From Regnicoccus frigidus (lineage in GTDB: Bacteria; Cyanobacteriota; Cyanobacteriia; PCC-6307; Cyanobiaceae): a stretch of DNA of 55,170 bases. Under the pieces are notes generated by a model, which made no database searches, was not told the DNA's origin, and saw only the letters and a list, made by a program, of their open reading frames with translations. Every line of letters starts with the position of its first letter. The first letter of the stretch is position 1. The translations under genes and the position numbers were made by a program. Location: assembly GCA_025194985.1 (NCBI GenBank), contig JAOANE010000052.1, forward strand, positions 1-55,170. The letters run 5' to 3'. Shown piece after piece: positions 43,241 to 51,912 of the stretch.

Positions 43241-43587
43241 ACCAGTTCGATGATGGCCATCTCGGCATTGTCGCCGCGACGGGGCACCGTGCGGATGATC
43301 CGGGTGTAGCCACCCTGGCGCTCTCCGTAACGCTCCTGCGCCTTGTCAAACAGGGAGTGGACCAGCTGCTTGTCGAAGATGTAGCCCATGGCCCGGCGGC
43401 GGGCGGCCAGGCTGCCTTCCTTGGCCAGGGTGATCATGCGCTCGGCCTCATTGCGCAGCGCCTTGGCGCGCGCTTTGGTGGTGGTCACGCGACCTTCCCG
43501 GATCAACTGGGTGGTCAAGCCGCGGAGCAGGGCTTTGCGTTGGTCGGCGGGGAGGCCCAGCAGGGGGACTCGGCACTGGTGTCGCAT
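43237..43587 (-). CDS. rplQ: 50S ribosomal protein L17
   Basis: L17, 116 residues. MRHQCRVPLLGLPADQRKALLRGL, INWEGRVTTT-like IREGRVTTTKARAKALRNEAERMI and YTRIIRTVPRRGDNAEMAIIELV are the family landmarks. It follows rpoA by about 50 bases. Its last two codons and stop overlap the apparent truA start, which suggests coupled translation. Confidence 0.97.
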   Translation of the reverse strand: MRHQCRVPLLGLPADQRKALLRGLTTQLIREGRVTTTKARAKALRNEAERMITLAKEGSLAARRRAMGYIFDKQLVHSLFDKAQERYGERQGGYTRIIRTVPRRGDNAEMAIIELV

Positions 43588-43636
43588 GGTTCCGGGGCGG
43601 TGAGAAGAAAGGGGGCGAGCTGAGGGGGGCGGCCGT

Positions 43637-44575
43637 TCAGGCTGTGGTGCGGCTCTGGGGCAGGGAAATGCCGATGCGCTCGAGGGCTTCGATCACTTCG
43701 TCGGCCGACTTGGAGCCGAAGTTCTTGATCTCGAGGAGATCCTCATAGCTGAAGCCCATCAGATCGGAGACCGAATTGACCTGGGCGCGCTTGAGGCAGT
43801 TGTAGGCGCGAACCGAAAGGTTCAGCTCCTCCAGGGGGATCTGGCTTTCGGCGGAGGGTTCTGGCTCCAGGCCAGGCTCCTCAACCATGGTGAGGCTGGC
43901 CAGGGGCTGGAACAGGGCGATCAGTTGATTGGCTGCCTGGGCCATGGCGTCGTCTGGGGTGATGGCGCCGCTGGTGTGGATGTCGAGGCGAAGGCGCTCA
44001 CGGGCCGAGCCGCCTTCGCCCACGGCCGTTTCATCGATCGTGTAGTTGACCCGCCGCACCGGCATGAACACGGCATCGATCTGGAGCAGATCGATCGAAC
44101 TGGTGTCTTCCTGATGACGATCCACCGGGCGATAGCCCACACCTCGCTCGACGTGAACCTCCAGCTCCAGGCTGTGGCCATCGGCCACTGTGGCGATCGG
44201 GCGATCCAGGTCGATGACCTGTACCTGCGAGGAGAATTGGAGATCGGCGGCAGTGACCGTGGCGGGGCCGGTAACCACCAGCCGGCCGATCTCCACTTCG
44301 CGGGTGCGGCTGCTGACAACCACTTCCTTGCAGTTCAGCAGGATGTCGAGGACGTCTTCACGCACCCCAGGGATGGTGGCGTATTCGTGGTTCACACCGG
44401 CGATGCGCACGGCGGTGATGGCACTACCTTCCATGCCACCCATCAGGACACGCCGCAAGGCGTTACCCAGGGTGACAGCTTGACCACGGTCGAGGGGCCC
44501 GATCACGAACACCCCGGTCTGGGAGCGGTCGTCGGCAATCTCATGCTCGACGCGATCGATCTGATACTGATGCAC
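43637..44575 (-). CDS. rpoA: DNA-directed RNA polymerase subunit alpha
   Basis: Assembly platform of RNA polymerase, 312 residues. The N-terminal domain carries GPLDRGQAVTLGNALRRVLMGG and the C-terminal domain has LNLSVRAYNCLKRAQVNSVSDL, for UP-element and activator contacts. The start is GTG at 44575 (VHQYQIDRVEHE), matching the cyanobacterial N-terminus. It follows rpsK by about 70 bp in the alpha operon order rpsM-rpsK-rpoA-rplQ. Confidence 0.98.
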   Translation of the reverse strand: MHQYQIDRVEHEIADDRSQTGVFVIGPLDRGQAVTLGNALRRVLMGGMEGSAITAVRIAGVNHEYATIPGVREDVLDILLNCKEVVVSSRTREVEIGRLVVTGPATVTAADLQFSSQVQVIDLDRPIATVADGHSLELEVHVERGVGYRPVDRHQEDTSSIDLLQIDAVFMPVRRVNYTIDETAVGEGGSARERLRLDIHTSGAITPDDAMAQAANQLIALFQPLASLTMVEEPGLEPEPSAESQIPLEELNLSVRAYNCLKRAQVNSVSDLMGFSYEDLLEIKNFGSKSADEVIEALERIGISLPQSRTTA

Positions 44576-44644
44576 GGCCGGAAGGAGGGGGGAATGGAAC
44601 GCCCGAGGGCTTGGTGAAGCCGAGGGCTTAATGGAAACGACGAC

Positions 44645-45037
44645 TCAGACCCGGCGCCGCTTGGAACGGCGGCAGCCGTTGTGCGGCAGGGGGGTGACAT
44701 CGCGGATCAGGGTGATCTCCAGACCGGCCACCTGCAGGGCACGGATCGCGGTTTCCCGGCCTGAGCCTGGGCCCCTGACCAGCACTTCGATCTGGCGCAT
44801 GCCCTGATCGAGGGCGCGGCGTCCAGCGGCTTCTGCGGCCGTCTGCGCAGCGAAAGGGGTGCCTTTGCGAGCGCCCTTGAAACCGCTGGCACCAGCCGAC
44901 GACCAGGAGATCACTTCACCTGCCGAGTCGGTGATCGACACGATGGTGTTGTTGAAGGTGCTCTGGATGTGAGCAACGCCATTGGGGACGTTGCGCTTGG
45001 TTTTTTTGGCGCCGGTTTTCTTGGCTGGCTTTGCCAT
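44645..45037 (-). CDS. rpsK: 30S ribosomal protein S11
   Basis: S11 on the 30S platform, 130 residues. NGVAHIQSTFNNTIVSITDSAG and SGRETAIRALQVAGLEITLIRDVTPLPHNGCR are diagnostic. The N-terminus is lysine-rich (KPAKKTGAKKTKRN). It follows rpsM by 64 bp. Confidence 0.97.
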   Translation of the reverse strand: MAKPAKKTGAKKTKRNVPNGVAHIQSTFNNTIVSITDSAGEVISWSSAGASGFKGARKGTPFAAQTAAEAAGRRALDQGMRQIEVLVRGPGSGRETAIRALQVAGLEITLIRDVTPLPHNGCRRSKRRRV

Positions 45038-45101
45038 GGATCGTGGCCTGGGGTAGGGGAATGGAGAACCTGAGCGCCGCAGCTGGCATCAGGGGGACGG
45101 C

Positions 45102-45467
45102 TTATTTCTTCTTGCCGGCCACGGTTTTGCGAGCACCCCGGCGGGTGCGGGCGTTGGTGCGGGTGCGCTGGCCGCGAACAGGCAAGCCCATGCGATGGCG
45201 ACGACCGCGCACACAGCCGATGTCTTGCAGACGCTTGAGGGCCATGCCCTCCTGCCGGCGCAGATCGCCCTCGAGGGTGAAGGATTCGGCGGCGGCACGC
45301 AGCTTCTGAATGTCGCCGTCTTCGAGATCCTTGACGCGGATATCGGGGCTGACACCAGCCTTGGCCAGGATCTTGTGGGACCTGGTCAACCCCACGCCGT
45401 ACACGTAAGTGAGTGAAATCTCGACCCTCTTGTCACGAGGGATATCAACACCGGCAATCCGAGCCAC
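45102..45467 (-). CDS. rpsM: 30S ribosomal protein S13
   Basis: S13, 121 residues, at the top of the 30S head. ARIAGVDIPRDKRVEISLTYVYGVG starts at a GTG (45467), four codons inside the longest frame and chosen because homologues begin MARIAGVD. GLPVRGQRTRTNARTRRG is the tRNA/23S-contacting tail, and the C-terminus is KKTVAGKKK-like basic. rpmJ lies upstream by about 106 bp. Confidence 0.96.
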   Translation of the reverse strand: MARIAGVDIPRDKRVEISLTYVYGVGLTRSHKILAKAGVSPDIRVKDLEDGDIQKLRAAAESFTLEGDLRRQEGMALKRLQDIGCVRGRRHRMGLPVRGQRTRTNARTRRGARKTVAGKKK

Positions 45468-45573
45468 GAATGAAAACAATCAGTTGGGAAGGTTGGGTCG
45501 CCCGGCCCCTTGGGGTCTGGGCGGTTGCGCCCCCGAAGCGGGGACGGCAAAGTTAGGAGAAGAGCCGTTCGGC

Positions 45574-45687
45574 TCAGCCCTGGCGTTGCTTGTGCTTGGG
45601 ATTGGAGCAGATCACCATCACCCGGCCGTGGCGACGAATCACCCGGCACTTGTCACACATTTTCTTGACTGAGGCACGCACCTTCAT
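45574..45687 (-). CDS. rpmJ: 50S ribosomal protein L36
   Basis: A 37-residue protein, below the size of most automatic calls: MKVRASVKKMCDKCRVIRR then a basic tail ending KHKQRQG. Cys11, Cys14, Cys27 and His32 form the zinc site, so this is the C-plus type. ATG is at 45687 and TGA at 45574-45576. It lies between adk and rpsM, the place it takes in bacterial alpha operons; infA, often its neighbour, is not present here. Confidence 0.97.
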   Translation of the reverse strand: MKVRASVKKMCDKCRVIRRHGRVMVICSNPKHKQRQG

Positions 45688-45733
45688 GGGCGTCGGCTCT
45701 CCAATTTTTCAAACAGCTAAGCTATCACAGGGG

Positions 45734-46282
45734 CTAACCGACAACAGCAGCCACCCGCTGGGCGATGGCGTCGATCGAACCGGTGGCATCGACCGGCACC
45801 AGCAGGTTGCGTGAGCGGTAGAAAGCGATCAGGGGCTCCGTTTGCTCCTGGTAGACAACGAGGCGATTGCGGATCACCGCCTCGTTGTCGTCGTCGCGGC
45901 CGCGGCTGAGCAGTCGTTTGATCAGCTCGTCATCATCGAGCTCCAGCAGCAGAACCGATTCGATCGGTTGCTGGAGTTCTTCGAGCAACAGAGTGAGGGC
46001 TTCGGCCTGGGCGACGTTGCGGGGAAAGCCATCCAGCAGCCACCCTCCGGTGTGGGCCTCCAGTCGGTGGCGAACGATCGCCAGCACCAGGGCATCGCTG
46101 ACCAGCTCGCCCCGGGCCATCACCGCCTCGGCTTCCTGGCCAAGCGTGCTGCCGGCCTTGACTTCGGCCCGCAGCAACTCGCCGGTGGAGAGGTGAAGCA
46201 GCTCGCGATCGGCTGCCAGCCTCTCGGCCTGGGTGCCCTTGCCGGCCCCAGGCGGACCAAGGAACAAAATACGGTTGGTCAT
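45734..46282 (-). CDS. adk: Adenylate kinase
   Basis: Interconverts ATP + AMP and 2 ADP; 182 residues, the short form without a zinc-binding LID. The P-loop is GPPGAGKGTQAERL, the AMP-site segment is LHLSTGELLRAEV, and GWLLDGFPRNVAQAE follows. ATG at 46282 overlaps the secY stop (ATGA); the longer open frame upstream is secY sequence out of frame. Position after secY is as in many bacteria; the map gene is absent. Confidence 0.96.
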   Translation of the reverse strand: MTNRILFLGPPGAGKGTQAERLAADRELLHLSTGELLRAEVKAGSTLGQEAEAVMARGELVSDALVLAIVRHRLEAHTGGWLLDGFPRNVAQAEALTLLLEELQQPIESVLLLELDDDELIKRLLSRGRDDDNEAVIRNRLVVYQEQTEPLIAFYRSRNLLVPVDATGSIDAIAQRVAAVVG

Positions 46283-47598
46283 TGACGCACCATCCCTTCG
46301 TAACGTTGAGAGATCACATAGGTTTGCACCTGCTTGGCCGTGTCGATGGCGACGCCCACCAGGATCAGCAGGGATGTGGCCCCCAAGCCTTGAAAGGTGC
46401 GCACCTGGGTGGCACCCTCGACGGCTGAGGGAATGATGGCCACGGCACCAAGGAAGAAACCGCCGAGCAGGGTGAGACGGTTCTGAACACCGCTCAGGTA
46501 GGTGGCCGTGGCGGAGCCGGGCCGGACCCCCGGGATCGCCACACCGGTGCGCTTCAAATTGGTAGCGATGTCGACAGGGTTGACAGTGAGCGAGGCGTAA
46601 AAGAGTGAGAAGCCGATGATCAAGCCGAAAAACACCAGCGCATAGAGCCAAGGCGTGCTGCTGTTCGGGTTGAGATAGCCGGCCAGACGGATCAACCAGG
46701 GCGATTGCGTCAGGTTGGCGACCGTGAGTGGCAGGAACACCACCGCTGAAGCGAAAATGATCGGCATTACCCCGCCGGCGTTGAGTTTCAACGGCAGATA
46801 GCTCTGGCGGGCCGCGAGCAGGCTGACCTGGCCCACCTGGCGCTTGGCACTCACGATCGGGATGCGGCGGCTGCCCTCCTGGACGAAGATGATGCCGACG
46901 ATCGTGACGAGAAAAATCACCACCAGGATGATGATTCCGCCCACGGTGGCCCGGTCACCGCTCTGGGCGAGCTCGACGGTGGAGCCGAGCGCCCTGGGCA
47001 GGGTGGCCACGATGTTCACGAAGATCACCAGGGAGGCACCCTGGCCGATGCCGCGCTCGGTGATCACCTCACTGATCCACATCACCACCATCGAACCGGT
47101 GACTAAGGCCAGGGCGGTCTGAATCACGAAGACAGGCTCGGGTACACCCGGCAGGGCGTACTGCCGCAGGATCAGGGCAAAGACGGTGCTTTGCAGCACG
47201 CCCCAACCCAGGGCCACATAGCGGGTGATCTGGGCGATCTTGCGCCGTCCGGCCTCCCCTTCGTTCTTCTGGAGATCTTCGAGCTGGGGAATGGCCGCTG
47301 TGAGCAGCTGCAGGATGATCGAAGCGTTGATGAACGGCAGAATCCCCAGCGCGAACACGCCGAGGGTGGAGATGCCGCCGCCGGTGAAGATGTCAAGGAA
47401 GCCGATCAGCTGGCCGCCCTGCTGGATGAATTCCTGAAAGGCCACCCGATCGATGCCTGGCACAGGGATGTAGATCCCGAGCCGCACCAGAAGCAGCAGG
47501 CCGAGGGTGGTCAAGACGCGGTCGCGCAGCCCCTTCGATTGGACCAGTTGGGTGAGGATTTCACCGGCACTGGGGTTACGCCCCCGGCTGACGAGCAT
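46279..47598 (-). CDS. secY: Preprotein translocase subunit SecY
   Basis: Channel subunit of the Sec translocon in plasma and thylakoid membranes; 439 residues and ten predicted helices. LLLVRLGIYIPVPGID opens TM1, the plug region follows, and GVMPIIFASAVVFLP is the conserved TM7 segment. RPGSATATYLSGVQNRLTLLGGFFLGAVA is a typical cytoplasmic loop and TM9-10 start. The final segment TYVISQRYEGMVRQ is the SecA/ribosome-contacting tail. It is followed by adk with stop/start overlap. Confidence 0.97.
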   Translation of the reverse strand: MLVSRGRNPSAGEILTQLVQSKGLRDRVLTTLGLLLLVRLGIYIPVPGIDRVAFQEFIQQGGQLIGFLDIFTGGGISTLGVFALGILPFINASIILQLLTAAIPQLEDLQKNEGEAGRRKIAQITRYVALGWGVLQSTVFALILRQYALPGVPEPVFVIQTALALVTGSMVVMWISEVITERGIGQGASLVIFVNIVATLPRALGSTVELAQSGDRATVGGIIILVVIFLVTIVGIIFVQEGSRRIPIVSAKRQVGQVSLLAARQSYLPLKLNAGGVMPIIFASAVVFLPLTVANLTQSPWLIRLAGYLNPNSSTPWLYALVFFGLIIGFSLFYASLTVNPVDIATNLKRTGVAIPGVRPGSATATYLSGVQNRLTLLGGFFLGAVAIIPSAVEGATQVRTFQGLGATSLLILVGVAIDTAKQVQTYVISQRYEGMVRQ

Positions 47599-47764
47599 GG
47601 TGTGAGCGAGCGAAGAACGGGGGCGAGATAGTCAAAGCCGCCTGCGCAGCCGGTGATCGGTGGCAGACGGCTCAGGTTGCGGAGACCGACTCCGGTTCCA
47701 GCAGTTCATTCAAGCGGTTCAAGGGGATGGCGGCGGTTGCCGCCTCCTTGTCGATCAGGGTTGA

Positions 47765-48217
47765 TCAGGCAATCAGTTCACAACTGCCACCAGCCGCTTC
47801 GATCTTCTCACGGGCACTGCTGGTGAAACCAGCGGCCTGGACAGTGAGGCTGACGCCCAGATCACCATCCCCGAGCACCTTGAGGGGATGCTTCGGGCTG
47901 GTCACCAGCCCAGCGGCCTCCAGCGAATCGAGGTTGACCGTGCTGCCAGCAGCCAGGCCGGCGAGTTTGCCGACATTCAGCACGGTGAAGGCTTTCGGAT
48001 TCACCAGGGTGAAGTGCTTGAGCTTGGGCAGACGCCGATAGAGGGGCATCTGGCCACCCTCAAAGCCGGGCCGGGTCGGACGGCCGGAGCGGGATTTCTG
48101 CCCGCGCATGCCGAAACCGCAGCTGGCGCCCTGACCGGCGGCGATGCCGCGCCCCTTGCGCAGCTTGCGGCGGCGGGAGCCGACCTGGGGTTTGAGGGTT
48201 TGGAGTGAAAGTGTCAT
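47765..48217 (-). CDS. rplO: 50S ribosomal protein L15
   Basis: L15, 150 residues. LKPQVGSRRRKLRKGRGIAAGQGASCGFGMRGQKSRSG is the long basic N-terminal arm, and the C-terminal globular part has LGDGDLGVSLTVQAAGFTSSAREKIEAAGG. It directly follows rpsE; the rpmD gene that often separates them is absent, as is usual in cyanobacteria. 166 bp separate it from secY. Confidence 0.97.
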   Translation of the reverse strand: MTLSLQTLKPQVGSRRRKLRKGRGIAAGQGASCGFGMRGQKSRSGRPTRPGFEGGQMPLYRRLPKLKHFTLVNPKAFTVLNVGKLAGLAAGSTVNLDSLEAAGLVTSPKHPLKVLGDGDLGVSLTVQAAGFTSSAREKIEAAGGSCELIA

Positions 48218-48225
48218 CAGGGGGC

Positions 48226-48888
48226 TCAGGAGTAGATCTGCTCGAGGGAGATGCCCCGCTCTTTGGCGGTCTCCTTGTGGGTGCGCAACACCTGCAGGGC
48301 GTGGATGGCGGCGCGGGCGTTGTTGAGGGGTGTTTTGCTGCCCAGGCGCTTGGCCAGGACGTTCTTGATGCCGGCGAGCTCAAGGACCGTGCGAATCGAA
48401 CCACCCGCGATCACGCCGGTGCCCGGTGCGGCCGGCCGCATCATCACGCTGGCGGCACCGTCTTCGCCGCGGCTGTCGGTGGGGATCGAACTGGTGCGGG
48501 TCAGGGGCACCTTGACCAGATGCTTTTTGCCATCGGCCACGCCCTTGCGGACGGCACCGATCACATCACCGGCCTTGCCGACACCGACACCGACCTGGCC
48601 GCGCTCGTTGCCGACGACGACGATCGCCCGGAAGCTCATCTTCTTACCGCCTTTGACGGTTTTGGAGACGCGGCGGATCTGGACCACCCGCTCCTGCCAT
48701 TCGGAGTCGCGCTCCTGACCACGCCGGTTGTCGCCCCGACGTCCACCACCGCGTCGGTCACCCGACCTGGCATCGCCACCCCTGCCGCCGCCGCCACCGC
48801 GGCGCTCCTGCTGGCCTTCGGCCGCTGCTGGGACAGCGGCGGCTCCTGGAATCTCGCTGGACTGGACCTGTTGGTTGATTTCGCTCAT
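48226..48888 (-). CDS. rpsE: 30S ribosomal protein S5
   Basis: S5, 220 residues, longer than the about 165 of enteric bacteria because of a 55-residue N-terminal extension rich in Gly, Arg and Asp (GGGGGRGGDARSGDRRGGGRR). The core starts with EWQERVVQIRRVSKTVKGGKKM and holds VGVGVGKAGDVIGAVRKGVADGKK and APGTGVIAGGSIRTVLELAGI. The extension is a known cyanobacterial feature. ATG at 48888 was selected because the longer frame overlaps rplR. Confidence 0.96.
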   Translation of the reverse strand: MSEINQQVQSSEIPGAAAVPAAAEGQQERRGGGGGRGGDARSGDRRGGGRRGDNRRGQERDSEWQERVVQIRRVSKTVKGGKKMSFRAIVVVGNERGQVGVGVGKAGDVIGAVRKGVADGKKHLVKVPLTRTSSIPTDSRGEDGAASVMMRPAAPGTGVIAGGSIRTVLELAGIKNVLAKRLGSKTPLNNARAAIHALQVLRTHKETAKERGISLEQIYS

Positions 48889-48901
48889 GGTTGGATCCGG
48901 T

Positions 48902-49267
48902 TCAGAACAGGAGGCCCGCTTCTCGGGCGGCATCGGCAAGGGCCTTGACCCGGCCGTGGTACAGCTTGCCACCGCGGTCGAAGACGACCTGCTGGATGCC
49001 CTTGGCCAGGGCCCGCTGGGCCACCAGCTGCCCCACGGCAATGGAAGCATCGCAACAGGCGCTCACTTCGAGGCTGGCGCGCAGGTCTTTGTCGAGGGTC
49101 GAGGCGGCACAGAGGGTGTTCTGGGCCTCGTCGTCGATGACCTGGGCGTAGATGTGGTTGTTCGAGCGGAACACAGCAAGCCGCGGCCGTGCCGCCGTGC
49201 CGTTGAGGTGGCGACGCAGGCGACGGTGACGCTTCTGGGTCTGCTGTTTGCGTGGAAGGGAGGACAT
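48902..49267 (-). CDS. rplR: 50S ribosomal protein L18
   Basis: L18, 121 residues, binds 5S rRNA. RHRRLRRHLNGTAARPRLAVFRSNNHIYAQVIDD, VGQLVAQRALAKGIQQVVFDRGG and YHGRVKALADAAREAGL are the family pattern. It lies 32 bp after rplF and 13 bp before rpsE. Confidence 0.97.
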   Translation of the reverse strand: MSSLPRKQQTQKRHRRLRRHLNGTAARPRLAVFRSNNHIYAQVIDDEAQNTLCAASTLDKDLRASLEVSACCDASIAVGQLVAQRALAKGIQQVVFDRGGKLYHGRVKALADAAREAGLLF

Positions 49268-49299
49268 GACGGATAGGGGTAGGGAGGCTTAGGCCGTCC

Positions 49300-49839
49300 T
49301 CATTTCTTGCCAGATTTGCCGGCCTTGCGCAGGATGCGCTCGCCCTCGAACTTGATGCCCTTGCCCTTGTAGGGCTCAGGAGGACGAATGGCGCGGATCT
49401 TGGCGGCTTCATTGCCTACCAGCTCCTTGTTGGAACCGGAGACCATCACCTGGGTGTTGTTCTCAACGGAGAAGGTGATCCCCTCGGGAGGAACCATCTC
49501 AAGCGGGTGGCTGTAACCGGCGCTGACCATCAGCTTGCGGCCTTGGACTGCGGCCCGGTAGCCGACGCCGATGATCTCGAGCTTGCGGGAAAAACCTTTG
49601 CTCACCCCTTCGACCATGTTGGCCACCAGGGTGCGGCAAAGCCCATGGCGTTCGCGGGAGCGACGGCTGCCGTTGGCGGCCTCAACGCGGACAAAGCCAT
49701 TGTCCTGGCTGACAACAACGCCATCGGGGAGGACGCGGCTGAGCTCACCCTTGGGACCTTTGACCGACACGGCCAATCCGCTCAAGGTGACGGTCACCTT
49801 GTCGGGGATGGGGATCGGCGCTTTACCTATGCGTGACAT
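49300..49839 (-). CDS. rplF: 50S ribosomal protein L6
   Basis: L6, 179 residues. MSRIGKAPIPIPDKVTVTL, VKGPKGELSRVLP and the C-terminal RAIRPPEPYKGKGIKFEGE are diagnostic; VEGVSKGFSRKLEIIGVGYRA connects the two domains. It follows rpsH by 14 bases. Confidence 0.97.
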   Translation of the reverse strand: MSRIGKAPIPIPDKVTVTLSGLAVSVKGPKGELSRVLPDGVVVSQDNGFVRVEAANGSRRSRERHGLCRTLVANMVEGVSKGFSRKLEIIGVGYRAAVQGRKLMVSAGYSHPLEMVPPEGITFSVENNTQVMVSGSNKELVGNEAAKIRAIRPPEPYKGKGIKFEGERILRKAGKSGKK

Positions 49840-49853
49840 GGATGACCTTCGTA

Positions 49854-50255
49854 TCAGTAGATGTAGCAGAGCACTTCACCGCCCACGCCCTGCTTACGGG
49901 CGTCACGGTCGCTCATCACACCCCGGGAGGTGGAGATGATCGCCACACCCAGGCCACCCAGCACCTTGGGCAGCTGACGGGTGTTCTTGTAGATGCGCAG
50001 ACCGGGCTTGCTGACGCGCCGCACGGAGCGGATCGTCGGCTGGCGATGCTTGCCGCTGTACTTGAGTTCGAGGACGAGATGCCTGAGAACGCCTTCGCCT
50101 TCTTCGCTGATCTCAGCGATGAAGCCCTCTTTCTGCAGCACCTTGGCGATGCTGTGGGAGAGGCGCGAAGCCGGAACTTTGGTGGACTGGTGCTTCTTCT
50201 CACTCGCATTGCGAATGCGGGTGAGCATGTCTGAAATCGGGTCGTGGTTGGCCAT
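49854..50255 (-). CDS. rpsH: 30S ribosomal protein S8
   Basis: S8, 133 residues. DPISDMLTRIRNASEKKHQS and IISTSRGVMSDRDARKQGVGGEVLCYIY at the C-terminus are diagnostic. In many bacteria rpsN precedes rpsH; here rplE and rpsH are adjacent, with 18 bp between them, which is the cyanobacterial arrangement. Confidence 0.97.
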   Translation of the reverse strand: MANHDPISDMLTRIRNASEKKHQSTKVPASRLSHSIAKVLQKEGFIAEISEEGEGVLRHLVLELKYSGKHRQPTIRSVRRVSKPGLRIYKNTRQLPKVLGGLGVAIISTSRGVMSDRDARKQGVGGEVLCYIY

Positions 50256-50273
50256 GGTGGGTCCGAAGAGGGC

Positions 50274-50813
50274 TCAGTTGCTGCGGAACGGCATTCCCAT
50301 CTCGCGGAGGAGGGCCCGGCCCTCTTCGTCGTTACGGGCACTGGTCACGATGGTGATGTCCATACCGCGGATGGCGTCGATCTTGTCGTAGGAGATTTCG
50401 GGAAAGATGATCTGTTCCCGCACCCCGAGGGTGTAATTGCCCCGCCCGTCGAAGCTTTTGGGGCTGACGCCACGGAAATCCCGGATCCTCGGAAGGGCCA
50501 GGTTGATCAGGCGCTCCAGGAAGGCGTACATCCGCTGACCACGAAGGGTGACGGCCACGCCGATCGGCATGCCCTCGCGGATCTTGAAGGCCGCAATGGC
50601 CTTCTTGGCCCGGGTCACCACCACTTTCTGACCGGTGATGGTGGCCAGCTCCGCGATCGAAGCCTCCAGGGCCTTGGCGTTCTGGGCGGCTTCGCCAAGT
50701 CCCCTGTTCAGGGTGACTTTGACCACCTTGGGAACTTCGTGGACGTTGGAGAGGTTCAGATCCTTGAGCAGCTTGGGCTGGATCGTCTCCCGGTAGCGCT
50801 GTTTGAGTGACAT
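50274..50813 (-). CDS. rplE: 50S ribosomal protein L5
   Basis: L5, 179 residues, binds 5S rRNA and contacts S13. LKQRYRETIQPKLLKDLNLSNVHEVPKVVKV, FKIREGMPIGVAVTLRGQRMYAFL and LPRIRDFRGVSPKSFDGRGNYTLGV are the family landmarks. About 100 bp separate it from rplX upstream. Confidence 0.97.
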   Translation of the reverse strand: MSLKQRYRETIQPKLLKDLNLSNVHEVPKVVKVTLNRGLGEAAQNAKALEASIAELATITGQKVVVTRAKKAIAAFKIREGMPIGVAVTLRGQRMYAFLERLINLALPRIRDFRGVSPKSFDGRGNYTLGVREQIIFPEISYDKIDAIRGMDITIVTSARNDEEGRALLREMGMPFRSN

Positions 50814-50910
50814 GGCGGGCTGGGGTTTGCGCTTCTGGACGTGGTCAGAAAGCGAGGAGAGGGGGGAAAGGAAAGGACGCTGTGGCGTCGGTGGTCAGAA
50901 GGAAGGCTGA

Positions 50911-51267
50911 TCAGTCGATCAACTCACCGGTTTTCTTGAGCCGGCGTTTTTTGCTGCCGTCGGCCTGGATCTCGATGCCGACCCGGCTGGCCACGGACTT
51001 GCTGGTGGAGAAGACCATCAAGTTGGAGGCATGCACGGAGGCTTCCTCGGTGGAGATGCGTCCGCTCTCCCCTTCCTGGACGGGTTTGATGTGGCGTGTG
51101 CGCAGGTTGACCCCTTGCACAACAGCCCGGTTCAGGTCGGGAAGGGTGCGCAGAACCTCGCCGGTTTTGCCCTTGTCCTTACCGGCAATCACCTTGACGG
51201 TGTCGCCTTTACGGATCCGCATCTTGATGCGTTCCGTTGGCTTTTTCTTAGCGATGGCAGTGGCCAT
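50911..51267 (-). CDS. rplX: 50S ribosomal protein L24
   Basis: L24, 118 residues. MRIRKGDTVKVIAGKDKGKTGEVLRTLPDLNRAVVQGVN is the KOW-containing core, preceded by a 15-residue lysine-rich extension. ATG at 51267 begins one base after the rplN TGA, so translation is coupled. Confidence 0.96.
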   Translation of the reverse strand: MATAIAKKKPTERIKMRIRKGDTVKVIAGKDKGKTGEVLRTLPDLNRAVVQGVNLRTRHIKPVQEGESGRISTEEASVHASNLMVFSTSKSVASRVGIEIQADGSKKRRLKKTGELID

Positions 51268-51268
51268 T

Positions 51269-51634
51269 TCAGATCACCTCCGGGGCGAGCGACACAATCT
51301 TGGTGAAGTTCTTTTCCCGCAGTTCGCGAGCGACCGGACCGAACACCCGTGTGCCTTTCGGGTTGTTGTCCGCGCCGAGGATCACCGCCGCGTTGTCATC
51401 AAAGCGGATCGAATTGCCGGTGTCGCGGCGCATGGTGGCGCGCGTCCGTACGACCACCGCCTTCACCACATCCGACTTCTTGACTCCCATGTTGGGCATG
51501 GCGTCCTTGACGGCGGCAACGATCACATCACCGACGTGGGCGTAGCGGCGGTTGGTGCCCAGAACGCGGATGCACTGGATGCGTTTGGCGCCGCTGTTAT
51601 CAGCGACATTGAGGTAAGTTTCCTGCTGAATCAT
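51269..51634 (-). CDS. rplN: 50S ribosomal protein L14
   Basis: L14, 121 residues. MIQQETYLNVADNSGAKRIQCIRVLG and NPKGTRVFGPVARELREKNFTKIVSLAPEV are diagnostic. The gene lies nine bases after rpsQ and directly before rplX. Confidence 0.97.
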   Translation of the reverse strand: MIQQETYLNVADNSGAKRIQCIRVLGTNRRYAHVGDVIVAAVKDAMPNMGVKKSDVVKAVVVRTRATMRRDTGNSIRFDDNAAVILGADNNPKGTRVFGPVARELREKNFTKIVSLAPEVI

Positions 51635-51643
51635 GGGGTGACC

Positions 51644-51895
51644 TCAGTTGGCGCCGGTGGGGTTGAGCACCTCGGCGACAGCCCAACGCTTGGTGCGGCT
51701 GAGCGGACGGGTCTCGGTGATACGGACTCGGTCGCCGACTTGGCAACGGTTGTCTTCGTCGTGGGCTTTGTAGCGGATGGTGCGGCTGACGGTCTTTTGA
51801 TAGATGGGATGGGGAAAGCGGTTTTCGACCGCTACCACCACCGTTTTATCCATCTTGTCGCTGACGACGGTGCCGACCCTTTCCTTGAGTGCCAT
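51644..51895 (-). CDS. rpsQ: 30S ribosomal protein S17
   Basis: S17, 83 residues. ALKERVGTVVSDKMDKTVVVAVENRFPHP and KAHDEDNRCQVGDRVRITETRPLSRTKRW are diagnostic. It follows rpmC by 17 bases. Confidence 0.97.
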   Translation of the reverse strand: MALKERVGTVVSDKMDKTVVVAVENRFPHPIYQKTVSRTIRYKAHDEDNRCQVGDRVRITETRPLSRTKRWAVAEVLNPTGAN

Positions 51896-51912
51896 GGTGG
51901 GTATCGGGGGGA

